From Hydractinia symbiolongicarpus (taxonomy: Eukaryota; Cnidaria; Hydrozoa; Anthoathecata; Hydractiniidae), in contig NC_079881.1 in NCBI RefSeq assembly GCF_029227915.1, positions 25,211,501 to 25,275,500 of the forward strand: 64,000 nt of DNA, read 5' to 3'. The notes under the pieces are model-generated. The model had not been told where the DNA came from. It did not search any database and was given only the letters and a program-made list of their open reading frames with translations. The translations under genes were made by a program, and so were the position numbers. Positions 1 through 12,166 of the stretch are shown one piece after another. How positions within the stretch are numbered: the stretch's first letter is position 1; each line of letters starts with the position of its first letter.

Positions 1-53
1 TAAAAAATCGTTCGGGAAATGGGTTTATTTCTCGGGTACTTTCTTTGTATACA

Positions 54-67
54 TTCGACTATACGGG
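54..67 (+). other. CENP-B-box-like motif with a one-base shorter spacer
   Basis: TTCG-ACT-A-TA-CGGG resembles the essential core of the mammalian CENP-B box (TTCG-N4-A-N2-CGGG). All fixed bases match, but the spacer after TTCG has three bases instead of four. It recurs in subtypes A and E, and in those H copies that have CGGGCC. In many subtype A copies TTCG has become TTTG. In D and G monomers CGGG reads CGGC. Binding is unproven, and the changed spacing may abolish it. Confidence 0.3.
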
Positions 68-134
68 CCGATTCCGGGATATACGGGAAATCGCAGGTTT
101 TCGTTTGCCGGCGATTAAACTCCTTTTATTCAGC

Positions 135-178
135 GTCTCATCAAAAATGAAATCATTTTTGAAAACTACAAGTCTCAT
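135..178 (+). repeat. GTCTCAT direct repeat flanking the inverted repeat
   Basis: GTCTCAT occurs at 135-141 and again at 172-178, 37 bp apart start to start, on either side of the inverted repeat. Both copies sit in the conserved half of the unit and recur in nearly every monomer. The first is followed by CAAAAA and the second by GCGTTTTAG. The arrangement may be a composite protein-binding site or a relic of an older, shorter repeat. Confidence 0.75.
141..162. repeat. 22-bp inverted repeat, present in most monomers
   Basis: Arms TCAAAAATGA and TCATTTTTGA are perfect reverse complements separated by AA. The element recurs in most monomers at the same place. Frequent variants change one arm only: TG to CG in the left arm (mainly subtypes A and D) or CA to CG in the right arm (mainly subtype B). 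Some copies have ATAAAAAATG at the left edge, which shortens the arms. It could form a small hairpin or be a site for a dimeric DNA-binding protein; this is inferred from symmetry only. Confidence 0.85.
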
Positions 179-2837
179 GCGTTTTAGTGGTGAAAAAATA
201 ATTTAAAAAATCGTTCGGGAAATGAGTTTACTCCCAGTTTACTTTCTTTGTATACATTCGACTATACGGGTCAAGCCCGGGATTTACGGCTAATCGCGGG
301 TTTTTGTTTGCCGGCTATTAAACTCCTTTTATTCAGCGTCTCATCAAAAACGAAATCATTTTTGAAAACTGCAAGTCTCATGCGTTTTAGTGGTGAAGAA
401 ATAATTTAAAAAATCGTTTGGGAAATGAGTTTACTCCCTGGGTATTTTCTTTGTATACATTCGACTATGCGGCCAAGCCCGGGATTTACGGGAAATCGCG
501 GGTTTTCGTTGGCCGGCGATTAAACTCATTTTATTCACCGTCTCATCAAAAACGAAATCATTTTTGAAAACTACAAGTCTCATGCGTTTTAGTGGTGAAG
601 AAATAATTTAAAAAATCGTTCGGGAAATGAGTTTACTCCCTGGGTATTTTCTTTTTATACATTCGACTATACGGCCAAGCGCGGGATTTACGGGAAATCG
701 CGGGTTTTCGTTGGCCGGCGATTAAACTCCTTTTATTCAGCGTCTCATCAAAAACGAAATCATTTTTAAAAACTACAAGTCTCATGCGTTTTAGTGGTGA
801 AAAAATAATTTAAAAAATCGTTCGGGAAATGAGTTTACTCCCAGTTTACTTTCTTTGTATACATTCGACTATACGGGTCAAGCCCGGCATTTACGGCAAA
901 TCGCAGGTTTTCGTTTGCCGGCGATTAAACTCCTTTTAATCAGCGTCTCATCAAAAATGAAATCATTTTTGAAAACTACAAGTCTCATGCGTTTTAGTGG
1001 TGAAAAAATAATTTAAAGAATCTTTTTGGAAATGAGTTTACTCCCTGGGTACTTTCTTTGTATACTTTTCACTGTACGGGCCGAGTCCGTGATATACAGA
1101 AAATCGCGGGTTTTCGTTTGCCGGCGATTAAACTCCTTTTATTCAGCGTCTCATTAAAAATGAAATCATTTTTGAAAACTACAAGTCTCATGCGTTTCAG
1201 TGGTGAAAAAATAATTTAAAAAATCGTTCGGGAAATGAGTTTACTCCCAGTTTACTTTCTTTGTATACATTTGACTATACGGGTCAAGCCCGGGATTTAC
1301 GGCAAATCGCGGGTTTTCGTTTGCCGGCGATTAAACTCCTTTTATTCAGCGTCTCATCAAAAATGAAATCATTTTTGAAAACTACAAGTCTCATGCGCTT
1401 TAGTGGTGAAAAAATAATTTAAAAAATCGTTCGGGAAGTGAGTTTACTCCCTGGGTATTTTCTTTGTATGCATTCGACTATACGGGTCAAGCCCGGGATT
1501 TACGGCAAATCGCGGGTTTTCGTTTGCCGGCGATTAAACTCCTTTTAATCAGCGTCTCATCAAAAATGAAATCATTTTTGAAAACTACAAGTCTCATGCG
1601 TTTTAGTGGTGAAAAAATAATTTAAAGAATCGTTTGGGAAATGAGTTTACCCCCTGGGTACTTTCTTGGTATGCTTTTCACTGTACGGGCCGAGTCCGTG
1701 ATATACGAAAAATCGCGGGTTTTGTTTTGCCGGCGATTAAACTCCTTTTATTTAGCGTCTCATTAAAAATGAAATCATTTTTGGAAACTACAAGTCTCAT
1801 GCGTTTTAGTGGTGAAAAAATAATGTAAAGAATCGTTCGGGAAGTGAGTTTACTCCCTGGGTACTTTCTTTGTATACTTTTGACTATACGGGCCGAGTCC
1901 GGGATTTACGGGAAATTGCGGGTTTTCGTTTGCCGGCGATTAAACTCCTTTTATTCAGCGTCCCATCAAAAATGAAATCGTTTTTAAAAACTACAAGTCT
2001 TATGCGTTTTAGTGGTAAAAAATTAATTTAAAAAATCGTTTGGGAAATGAGTTTACTCCCAGTTTACTTTCTTTGTATACATTTGACTATACGGGTCAAG
2101 CCCGGGATTTACGGCAAATTGCGGGTTTTCGTTTGCCCGCGATTAAACTCCTTTTATGCAGCGTCTCATCAAAAATGAAATCATTTTTGAAAACTACAAG
2201 TCTCATGCGTTTTAGTGGTGAAGAAATAATTTAAAAAATCGTTCGGCAAATGAGTTTACTCCCTGGGTATTTTCTTTGTATACACTCGACTATACGGCCA
2301 AACCCGGGATTTACGGGAAATCGCGGGTTTTCGTTGGCCGGCGATTAAACTCCTTTTATTCAGCGTCTCATCAAAAACGAAATCATTTTTGAAAACTACA
2401 AGTCTCATGCGTTTTAGTGGTGAAAAAATAATTTAAAAAATCGTTCGGGAAATGAGTTTACTCCCAGTTTACTTTCTTTGTATACATTCGACTATACGGG
2501 TCAACCCCGGGATTTACGGCAAATCGCGGGTTTTCGTTTGCCGGCGATTAAACTCCTTTTATTCAGCGTCTCATCAAAAATGAAATCATTTTTGAAAACT
2601 ACAAGTCTCATGCGTTTTAGTGGTGAAGAAATAATTTAAAAAATCGTTCGAGAAATGAGTTTACTCCCTGGGTATTTTCTTTGTATACATTCGACTATAC
2701 GGCCAAGCCCGGGACTTACGGGAAATCGCGGGTTTTCGTTTGCCGGCGATTAAACTCCTTTTATTCAGCGTCTCATCAAAAACGAAATCATTTTTGAAAA
2801 CTACAAGTCTCATGCGTTTTAGTGGTGAAAAATAAGT

Positions 2838-3556
2838 TAAAGAATCGTTCGTGAAATGAGTTTACTCCCTGGGTACTTTCTCTGTATACTTTTGACTATA
2901 CGGGCCGAGTCCGGGATTTACGGGAAATCGCGGGTTTTCGTTTGCCGGCGATTAAACTCCTTTTATTCAGCGTCTCATAAAAAATGAAATCATTTTTGAA
3001 AACTACAAGTCTCGTGCGTCTTAGTGGTGAAGAAATAATTTAAAAAATCGTTCGGGAAATGGGTTTATTTCTCGGGTACTTTCTTTGTATACATTCGACT
3101 ATACGGGCCGATTCCGGGATATACGGGAAATCGCAGGTTTTCGTTTGCCGGCGATTAAACTCCTTTTATTCAGCGTCTCATCAAAAATGAAATCATTTTT
3201 GAAAACTACAAGTCTCATGCGTTTTAGTGGTGAAAAAATAATTTAAAAAATCGTTCGGGAAATGAGTTTACTCCCAGTTTACTTTCTTTGTATACATTCG
3301 ACTATACGGGTCAAGCCCGGGATTTACGGCTAATCGCGGGTTTTTGTTTGCCGGCTATTAAACTCCTTTTATTCAGCGTCTCATCAAAAACGAAATCATT
3401 TTTGAAAACTACAAGTCTCATGCGTTTTAGTGGTGAAAAATAAGTTAAAGAATCGTTCGTGAAATGAGTTTACTCCCTGGGTACTTTCTCTGTATACTTT
3501 TGACTATACGGGCCGAGTCCGGGATTTACGGGAAATCGCGGGTTTTCGTTTGCCGG
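2838..3556 (+). repeat. Duplicated F-E-A-F block, copy 1
   Basis: Three and a half monomers (F, E, A, start of F) read as identical by eye to 5678-6396, 2840 bp downstream. The match ends where GCCGGCGATT becomes GCCGGAGATT in the second copy. Such identity over more than 700 bp, in an array where neighbouring monomers differ at many sites, indicates a recent block duplication. Confidence 0.8.
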
Positions 3557-3851
3557 CGATTAAACTCCTTTTATTCAGCGTCTCATAAAAAATGAAATCA
3601 TTTTTGAAAACTACAAGTCTCGTGCGTCTTAGTGGTGAAAAAATAATTTAAAAAATCGTTCGGGAAATGAGTTTACTCCCAGTTTACTTTCTTTGTATAC
3701 ATTCGACTATACGGGTCAAGCCCGGGATTTACGGCTAATCGCGGGTTTTCGTTTGCCGGCGATTAAACTCCTTTTATTCAGCGTCTCATCAAAAATGAAA
3801 TCATTTTTGAAAACTACAAGTCTCATGCGTTTTAGTGGTGAAAAAATAATT

Positions 3852-5272
3852 TAAAGAATCGTTTGGGAAATGAGTTTACTCCCTGGGTACTTTCTTTGTA
3901 TACTTTTCACTGTACGGGCCGAGTCCGTGTTATACGGAAAATCGCGGTATTTCGATTGCCGGCGATTAAACTCCTTTTATTCAGCGTCTCATCAAAAATG
4001 AAATCATTTTTGAAAACTACAAGTCTCATGCGTTTTAGTGGTGAAAAAATAATTTAAAGAATCGTTCGGGAAGTGAGTTTACTCCCTGGGTACTTTCTTT
4101 GTATACTTTTGACTATACGGGCCGAGTCCGGGATTTACAGGAAATTGCGGGTTTTCGTTTGCCGGCGATTAAACTCCTTTTATTCTGCGTCTCATCAAAA
4201 ATGAAATCGTTTTTGAAAACTACAAGTCTTATGCGTTTTAATGGTAAAAAAATAATTTAAAAAATCGTTCGGGAAATGAGTTTACCCCCAGTTTACTTTC
4301 TTTGTATACATTTGACTATACGGGTCAAGCCCGGGATTTACGGCAAATCGCGGGTTTTCGTTTGCCGGCGATTAAACTCCTTTTATTCAGCGTCTCATCA
4401 AAAACGAAATCATTTTTAAAAACTACAAGTCTCATGCGTTTTAGTGGTGAAAAAATAATTTAAAAAATCGTTCGGGAAATGAGTTTACTCCCAGTTTACT
4501 TTCTTTGTATACATACGACTATACGGGTCAAGCCCGGGATTTACGGCAAATCGCGGGTTTTCGTTTGCCGGCGATTAAACTCCTTTTATTCAGCGTCTCA
4601 TCAAAAACGAAATCATTTTTAAAAACTACAAGTCTCATGCGTTTTAGTGGTGAAAAAATAATTTAAAGAATCGTTTGGGAAATGAGTTTACTCCCTGGGT
4701 ACTTTCTTTGTATACTTTTCACTGTACGGGCCGAGTCCGTGTTATACGGAAAATCGCGGTATTTCGATTGCCGGCGATTAAATTCCTTTTATTCAGCGTC
4801 TCATCAAAAATGAAATCATTTTTGAAAACTACAAGTCTCATGCGTTTTAGTGGTGAAAAAGTAATTTAAAGAATCGTTCGGGAAGTGAGTTTACTCCCTG
4901 GGTACTTTCTTTGTATACTTTTGACTATACGGGCCGAGTCCAGGATTTACGGGAAATTGCGGGTTTTCGTTTGCCGGCGATTAAACTCCTTTTATTCAGC
5001 GTCTCATCAAAAATGAAATCGTTTTTGAAAACTACAAGTCTTATGCGTTTTAATGGTAAAAAATTAATTTAAAAAATCGTTCGGGAAATGAGTTTACCCC
5101 CAGTTTACTTTCTTTGTATACATTTGACTATACGGGTCAAGCCCGGGATTTACGGCAAATCGCGGGTTTTCGTTTGCCGGTGATTAAACTCCTTTTATTC
5201 AGCGTCTCATCAAAAACGAAATCATTTTTAAAAACTACAAGTCTCATGCGTTTTAGTGGTGAAAAAGTAATT
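3852..5272 (+). repeat. Seven-monomer unit C-B-A-A-C-B-A, copy 1
   Basis: Seven monomers in the order C, B, A, A (CATACGAC), C (KFLL variant, AAATTCC), B (GTCCAGG) and A repeat in the same order 2637 bp downstream with very few differences, for example AAAAAAATAATTT against AAAAAATTAATTT near 4250/6887. This is a higher-order unit of 1421 bp. Confidence 0.8.
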
Positions 5273-5677
5273 TAAAGAATCGTTCGGGAAGTGAGTTTAC
5301 TCCCTGGGTACTTTCTTTGTATACTTTTGACTATACGGGCCGAGTCCAGGATTTACGGGAAATTGCGGGTTTTCGTTTGCCGGCGATTAAACTCCTTTTA
5401 TTCAGCGTCTCATCAAAAATGAAATCGTTTTTGAAAACTACAAGTCTTATGCGTTTTAATGGTAAAAAATTAATTTAAAAAATCGTTCGGGAAATGAGTT
5501 TACCACCAGTTTACTTTCTTTGTATACATTTGACTATACGGGTCAAGCCCGGGATTTACGGCAAATCGCGGGTTTTCGTTTGCCGGTGATTAAACTCCTT
5601 TTATTCAGCGTCTCATCAAAAACGAAATCATTTTTAAAAACTACAAGTCTCATGCGTTTTAGTGGTGAAAAATAAGT

Positions 5678-6396
5678 TAAAGAATCGTTCGTGAAATGAG
5701 TTTACTCCCTGGGTACTTTCTCTGTATACTTTTGACTATACGGGCCGAGTCCGGGATTTACGGGAAATCGCGGGTTTTCGTTTGCCGGCGATTAAACTCC
5801 TTTTATTCAGCGTCTCATAAAAAATGAAATCATTTTTGAAAACTACAAGTCTCGTGCGTCTTAGTGGTGAAGAAATAATTTAAAAAATCGTTCGGGAAAT
5901 GGGTTTATTTCTCGGGTACTTTCTTTGTATACATTCGACTATACGGGCCGATTCCGGGATATACGGGAAATCGCAGGTTTTCGTTTGCCGGCGATTAAAC
6001 TCCTTTTATTCAGCGTCTCATCAAAAATGAAATCATTTTTGAAAACTACAAGTCTCATGCGTTTTAGTGGTGAAAAAATAATTTAAAAAATCGTTCGGGA
6101 AATGAGTTTACTCCCAGTTTACTTTCTTTGTATACATTCGACTATACGGGTCAAGCCCGGGATTTACGGCTAATCGCGGGTTTTTGTTTGCCGGCTATTA
6201 AACTCCTTTTATTCAGCGTCTCATCAAAAACGAAATCATTTTTGAAAACTACAAGTCTCATGCGTTTTAGTGGTGAAAAATAAGTTAAAGAATCGTTCGT
6301 GAAATGAGTTTACTCCCTGGGTACTTTCTCTGTATACTTTTGACTATACGGGCCGAGTCCGGGATTTACGGGAAATCGCGGGTTTTCGTTTGCCGG
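5678..6396 (+). repeat. Duplicated F-E-A-F block, copy 2
   Basis: This is the downstream partner of 2838-3556. After its end the monomer continues with the tail of another subtype (CTCATCAAAAATG instead of CTCATAAAAAATG), so the junction lies inside a monomer near GCCGG. Confidence 0.8.
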
Positions 6397-6488
6397 AGAT
6401 TAAACTCCTTTTATTCAGCGTCTCATCAAAAATGAAATCATTTTTGAAAACTACAAGTCTCATGCGTTTTAGTGGTGAAAAAATAATT

Positions 6489-7909
6489 TAAAGAATCGTT
6501 TGGGAAATGAGTTTACTCCCTGGGTACTTTCTTTGTATACTTTTCACTGTACGGGCCGAGTCCGTGTTATACGGAAAATCGCGGTATTTCGATTGCCGGC
6601 GATTAAACTCCTTTTATTCAGCGTCTCATCAAAAATGAAATCATTTTTGAAAACTACAAGTCTCATGCGTTTTAGTGGTGAAAAAATAATTTAAAGAATC
6701 GTTCGGGAAGTGAGTTTACTCCCTGGGTACTTTCTTTGTATACTTTTGACTATACGGGCCGAGTCCGGGATTTACAGGAAATTGCGGGTTTTCGTTTGCC
6801 GGCGATTAAACTCCTTTTATTCTGCGTCTCATCAAAAATGAAATCGTTTTTGAAAACTACAAGTCTTATGCGTTTTAATGGTAAAAAATTAATTTAAAAA
6901 ATCGTTCGGGAAATGAGTTTACCCCCAGTTTACTTTCTTTGTATACATTTGACTATACGGGTCAAGCCCGGGATTTACGGCAAATCGCGGGTTTTCGTTT
7001 GCCGGCGATTAAACTCCTTTTATTCAGCGTCTCATCAAAAACGAAATCATTTTTAAAAACTACAAGTCTCATGCGTTTTAGTGGTGAAAAAATAATTTAA
7101 AAAATCGTTCGGGAAATGAGTTTACTCCCAGTTTACTTTCTTTGTATACATACGACTATACGGGTCAAGCCCGGGATTTACGGCAAATCGCGGGTTTTCG
7201 TTTGCCGGCGATTAAACTCCTTTTATTCAGCGTCTCATCAAAAACGAAATCATTTTTAAAAACTACAAGTCTCATGCGTTTTAGTGGTGAAAAAATAATT
7301 TAAAGAATCGTTTGGGAAATGAGTTTACTCCCTGGGTACTTTCTTTGTATACTTTTCACTGTACGGGCCGAGTCCGTGTTATACGGAAAATCGCGGTATT
7401 TCGATTGCCGGCGATTAAATTCCTTTTATTCAGCGTCTCATCAAAAATGAAATCATTTTTGAAAACTACAAGTCTCATGCGTTTTAGTGGTGAAAAAGTA
7501 ATTTAAAGAATCGTTCGGGAAGTGAGTTTACTCCCTGGGTACTTTCTTTGTATACTTTTGACTATACGGGCCGAGTCCAGGATTTACGGGAAATTGCGGG
7601 TTTTCGTTTGCCGGCGATTAAACTCCTTTTATTCAGCGTCTCATCAAAAATGAAATCGTTTTTGAAAACTACAAGTCTTATGCGTTTTAATGGTAAAAAA
7701 TTAATTTAAAAAATCGTTCGGGAAATGAGTTTACCCCCAGTTTACTTTCTTTGTATACATTTGACTATACGGGTCAAGCCCGGGATTTACGGCAAATCGC
7801 GGGTTTTCGTTTGCCGGTGATTAAACTCCTTTTATTCAGCGTCTCATCAAAAACGAAATCATTTTTAAAAACTACAAGTCTCATGCGTTTTAGTGGTGAA
7901 AAAATAATT
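6489..7909 (+). repeat. Seven-monomer unit C-B-A-A-C-B-A, copy 2
   Basis: Nearly identical to 3852-5272. Its second part (from 7301), together with the following A and a C variant with TATAATTTTCAC, up to about 8315, appears again at 14,399-15,413. Confidence 0.8.
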
Positions 7910-8315
7910 TAAAAAATCGTTCGGGAAATGAGTTTACTCCCAGTTTACTTTCTTTGTATACATTCAACTATACGGGTCAAGCCGGGGATTTACGGCAAAT
8001 CGCGGGTTTTCGTTTACCGGCAATTAAACTCCTTTTATTCAGCGTCTCATCAAAAATGAAATCATTTTTGAAAACTACAAGTCTCATGCGTTTTAGTGGT
8101 GAAAAAATAATTTAAAGAATCGTTTGGGAAATGAGTTTACTCCCTGGGTACTTTCTTTGTATAATTTTCACTGTACGGGCCGAGTCCGTGATATACGGAA
8201 AATCGTGGGTTTTCGATTGCCGGCGATTAAACTCCTTTTATTCAGCGTCTCATCAATAATGAAATCATTTTTGAAAACTACAAGTCTCATGCGATTTAGT
8301 GGTGAAAAAATAATT
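7301..8315 (+). repeat. Five-monomer block C-B-A-A-C, copy 1
   Basis: This block recurs at 14,399-15,413, a displacement of 7098 bp (35 monomers). Few differences are visible, for example TATACTTTTCAC against TATATTTTTCAC and TTGCGGG against TTGCAGG. The last C monomer has TATAATTTTCAC and TCGTGGG, a subtype that becomes common between 15 and 29 kb. Confidence 0.75.
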
Positions 8316-9531
8316 GAAAGAATCGTTTGGGAAATGAGTTTACTCCCTGCTTACTTTCTTTGTATACTTTTCACTGTACGGGCCGAGTCCGTGATATACG
8401 GAAAATCGCGGGTTTTCGTTTGCCGGCGATTAAACTCCTTTTATTCAGCGTCTCATCAAAAATGAAATCGTTTTTGAAAACTACAAGTCTTATGCGTTTT
8501 AGTGGTAAAAAATTAATTTAAAAAATCGTTCGGGAAATAAGTTTACTCCCAGTTTACTTTCTTTGTATACATTTGACTATACGGGTCAAGCCCGGGATTT
8601 ACGGGAAATCGCGGGTTTTCGTTTGCCGGCGATTTAACTCCTTTTATTCAGCGTCTCATAAAAAATGAAATCATTTTTGAAAAGTACAAGTCTCATGCGT
8701 CTTAGTGGTGAAAAAATAATTTAAAAAATCGTTCGGGAAATGAGTTTACTCCCTGGGTACCTTCTTTGTATACATTCGACTATACGGGACAAGCCCGGGA
8801 TTTACGGGAAATCGCGGGTTTTCGTTTGCCGGAGATTAAACTCTTTTTACTCAGCGTCTCATCAAAAATAAAATCATTTTTGAAAACTACAAGTCTCATG
8901 CGTTTTAGTGGTGAAAAATAAGTTAAAGAATCGTTCGTGAAATGAGTTTACTCCCTGGGTACTTTCTCTGTATACTTTTGACTATACGGGCCGAGTCCGG
9001 GATTTACGGGAAATCGCGGGTTTTCGTTTGCCGGCGATTAAACTCCTTTTATTCAGCGTCTCATAAAAAATGAAATCATTTTTGAAAACTACAAGTCTCG
9101 TGCGTCTTAGTGGTGAAGAAATAATTTAAAAAATCGTTCGGGAAATGGGTTTACTTCTCGGGTACTTTCTTTGTATACATTCGACTATACGGGCCGATTC
9201 CGGGATATACGGGAAATCGCAGGTTTTCGTTTGCCGGCGATTAAACTCCTTTTATTCAGCGTCTCATCAAAAATGAAATCATTTTTGAAAACTACAAGTC
9301 TCATGCGTTTTAGTGGTGAAAAAATAATTTAAAAAATCGTTCGGGAAATGAGTTTACTCCCAGTTTACTTTCTTTGTATACATTCGACTATACGGGTCAA
9401 GCCCGGGATTTACGGCTAATCGCGGGTTTTCGTTTGCCGGCTATTAAACTCCTTTTATTCAGCGTCTCATCAAAAACGAAATCATTTTTGAAAACTACAA
9501 GTCTCATGCGTTTTAGTGGTGAAAAATAAGT

Positions 9532-10748
9532 TAAAGAATCGTTCGTGAAATGAGTTTACTCCCTGGGTACTTTCTCTGTATACTTTTGACTATACGGGCC
9601 GAGTCCGGGATTTACGGGAAATCGCGGGTTTTCGTTTGCGGGCGATTAAACTCCTTTTATTCAGCGTCTCATAAAAAATGAAATCATTTTTGAAAACTAC
9701 AAGTCTCGTGCGTCTTAGTGGTGAAGAAATAATTTAAAAAATCGTTCGGGAAATGGGTTTACTTCTCGGGTACTTTCTTTGTATACATTCGACTATACGG
9801 ACCGATTCCGGGATATACGGGAAATCGCAGGTTTTCGTTTGCCGGCGATTAAACTCCTTTTATTCAGCGTCTCATCAAAAATGAAATCATTTTTGAAAAC
9901 TACAAGTCTCATGCGTTTTAGTGGTGAAAAAATAATTTAAAAAATCGTTCGGGAAATGAGTTTACTCCCAGTTTACTTTCTTTGTATACATTCGACTATA
10001 CGGGTCAAGCCCGGGATTTACGGCTAATCGCGGGTTTTCGTTTGCCGGCGATTAAACTCCTTTTATTCAGCGTCTCATCAAAAATGAAATCATTTTTGAA
10101 AACTACAAGTCTCATGCGTTTTAGTGGTGAAAAAATAATTTAAAGAATCGTTTGGGAAATGAGTTTACTCCCTGGGTACTTTCTTTGTATACTTTTCACT
10201 GTACGGGCCGAGTCCGTGTTATACGGAAAATCGCGGTATTTCGATTGCCGGCGATTAAACTCCTTTTATTCAGCGTCTCATCAAAAATGAAATCATTTTT
10301 GAAAACTACAAGTCTCATGCGTTTTAATGGTGAAAAAATAATTTAAAGAATCGTTCGGGAAGTGAGTTTACTCCCTGGTACTTTCTTTGTATACTTTTGA
10401 CTATACGGGCCGAGTCCGGGATTTACAGGAAATTGCGGGTTTTCGTTTGCCGGCGATTAAACTCCTTTTATTCTGCGTCTCATCAAAAATGAAATCGTTT
10501 TTGAAAACTACAAGTCTTATGCGTTTTAATGGTAAAAAATTAATTTAAAAAATCGTTCGGGAAATGAGTTTACCCCCAGTTTACTTTCTTTGTATACATT
10601 TGACTATACGGGTCAAGCCCGGGATTTACGGCAAATCGCGGGTTTTCGTTTGCCGGCGATTAAACTCCTTTTATTCAGCGTCTCATCAAAAACGAAATCA
10701 TTTTTAAAAACTACAAGTCTCATGCGTTTTAGTGGTGAAAAAATAATT
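9532..10748 (+). repeat. Six-monomer block F-E-A-C-B-A, copy 1
   Basis: The order F, E, A (CGGCTAATCG), C, B (TTTACAGG and TATTCTGCG), A is found again at 12,775-13,992, displaced by 3243 bp. With the next A this copy forms a seven-monomer unit of 1419 bp that restarts with F at 10,951. The B monomer lacks one G (CTCCCTGGTAC near 10,371). Confidence 0.75.
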
Positions 10749-11356
10749 TAAAAAATCGTTCGGGAAATGAGTTTACTCCCAGTTTACTTTCTTTGTATAC
10801 ATTCGACTATACGGGTCAAGCCCGGGATTTACGGCTAATCGCGGGTTTTCGTTTGCCGGCTATTAAACTCCTTTTATTCAGCGTCTCATCAAAAACGAAA
10901 TCATTTTTGAAAACTACAAGTCTCATGCGTTTTAGTGGTGAAAAATAAGTTAAAGAATCGTTCGTGAAATGAGTTTACTCCCTGGGTACTTTCTCTGTAT
11001 ACTTTTGACTATACGGGCCGAGTCCGGGATTTACGGGAAATCGCGGGTTTTCGTTTGCGGGCGATTAAACTCCTTTTATTCAGCGTCTCATAAAAAATGA
11101 AATCATTTTTGAAAACTACAAGTCTCGTGCGTCTTAGTGGTGAAGAAATAATTTAAAAAATCGTTCGGGAAATGGGTTTACTTCTCGGGTACTTTCTTTG
11201 TATACATTCGACTATACGGACCGATTCCGGGATATACGGGAAATCGCAGGTTTTCGTTTGCCGGCGATTAAACTCCTTTTATTCAGCGTCTCATCAAAAA
11301 TGAAATCATTTTTAAAAACTACAAGTCTTATGCGTTTTAGTGGTGAAAAAATAATT
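10344..11356 (+). repeat. Five-monomer block B-A-A-F-E, copy 1
   Basis: The order B (ACAGG), A, A (GGCTATTAAAC), F (TTTGCGGGCG), E recurs at 12,167-13,180, displaced by 1824 bp. It overlaps the F-led units, so different block boundaries were used in successive duplications. Confidence 0.7.
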
Positions 11357-11761
11357 TAAAGAATCGTTCGGGAAATGAGTTTACTCCCTGGGTACTTTCT
11401 TTGTATACTTTTGACTATACGGGCCGAGTCCGGGATTTACGGGAAATTGCGGGTTTTCGTTTGCCGGCGATTAAACTCCTTTTACTCAGCGTCTCATCAA
11501 AAATGAAATCATTTTTGAAAACTACAAGTCTCATGCGTTTTAGTGGTGAAAAATAATTTAAAGAATCCTTCGGGAAATGAGTTTACTCCCTGGGTACTTT
11601 CTTTGTATACTTTTGACTATACGGCCGAGTCCGGGATTTACGGGAAATCGCGGGTTTTTGTTTGCCGGAGATTAAACTCCTTTTATTCAGCGTCTCATCA
11701 AGAATGAAATCGTTTTTAAAAACTACAAGTCTCATGCTTTTTAGTGGTAAAAAATTAATTT

Positions 11762-12166
11762 AAAAAATCGTTCGGGAAATGAGTTTACTCCCAGTTTACT
11801 TTCTTTGTATACATTTGACTATACGGGCCGATTCCAGGATATACGGGAAATCGCGGGTTTTCGTTTGCCGGCGATTAAACTCCTTTTATTCAGCGTCTCA
11901 TCAAGAATGAAATCGTTTTTAAAAACTACAAGTCTCATGCGTTTTAGTGGTAAAAAATTAATTTAAAAAATCGTTCGGGAAATGAGTTTACTTCCAGTTT
12001 ACTTTCTTTGTATACATTTGACTATACGGGCCGATTCCAGGATATACGGGAAATCGCGGGTTTTCGTTTGCCGGCGATTAAACTCCTTTTATTCAGCGTC
12101 TCATCAAAAATGAAATCATTTTTGAAAACTACAAGTCTCATGCGTTTTAATGGTGAAAAAATAATT
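11762..12166 (+). repeat. Two A/E chimeric monomers in tandem
   Basis: Both units begin like subtype A (CTCCCAGTTTACTTTC or CTTCCAGTTTACTTTC, CATTTGAC) and then switch to subtype E bases (GGGCCGATTCCAGGATATACGGG) within about 20 bp. They are close copies of one another, so one recombinant was duplicated locally. Confidence 0.65.

Larger units (their letters stand above)
1..203 (+). repeat. Representative monomer (subtype E) with landmarks
   Basis: This first complete unit serves as the ruler for the others. Landmarks: AT-rich junction at 1-8; GTATA/TATAC short inverted repeat at 47-64 around a TTCGAC core; subtype-specific bases at about 20-40 and 65-95; GCCGGCG at 107-113; invariant half at about 114-200 containing GTCTCAT (135-141), a 22-bp inverted repeat (141-162) and a second GTCTCAT (172-178). 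Subtype E is marked by GGGTTTATTTCTCGGG and by GATTCCGGGATATACGGG. Other E copies start near 3041, 5881, 9127, 9735, 11154 and 12978. Confidence 0.9.

Noticed and set aside
50-70. tRNA-like internal promoter (TTCGA as B box)
   Set aside because: TTCGAC lacks the flanking GG and the final C of the B box, and no A box lies at a suitable distance upstream. A tRNA- or 5S-derived repeat is not supported.
8124-8465. 113-codon open frame
   Set aside because: It is a run-on of the usual frame into the next monomer because the junction TAA reads GAA near 8313. The second half is simply the adjacent monomer in another frame.
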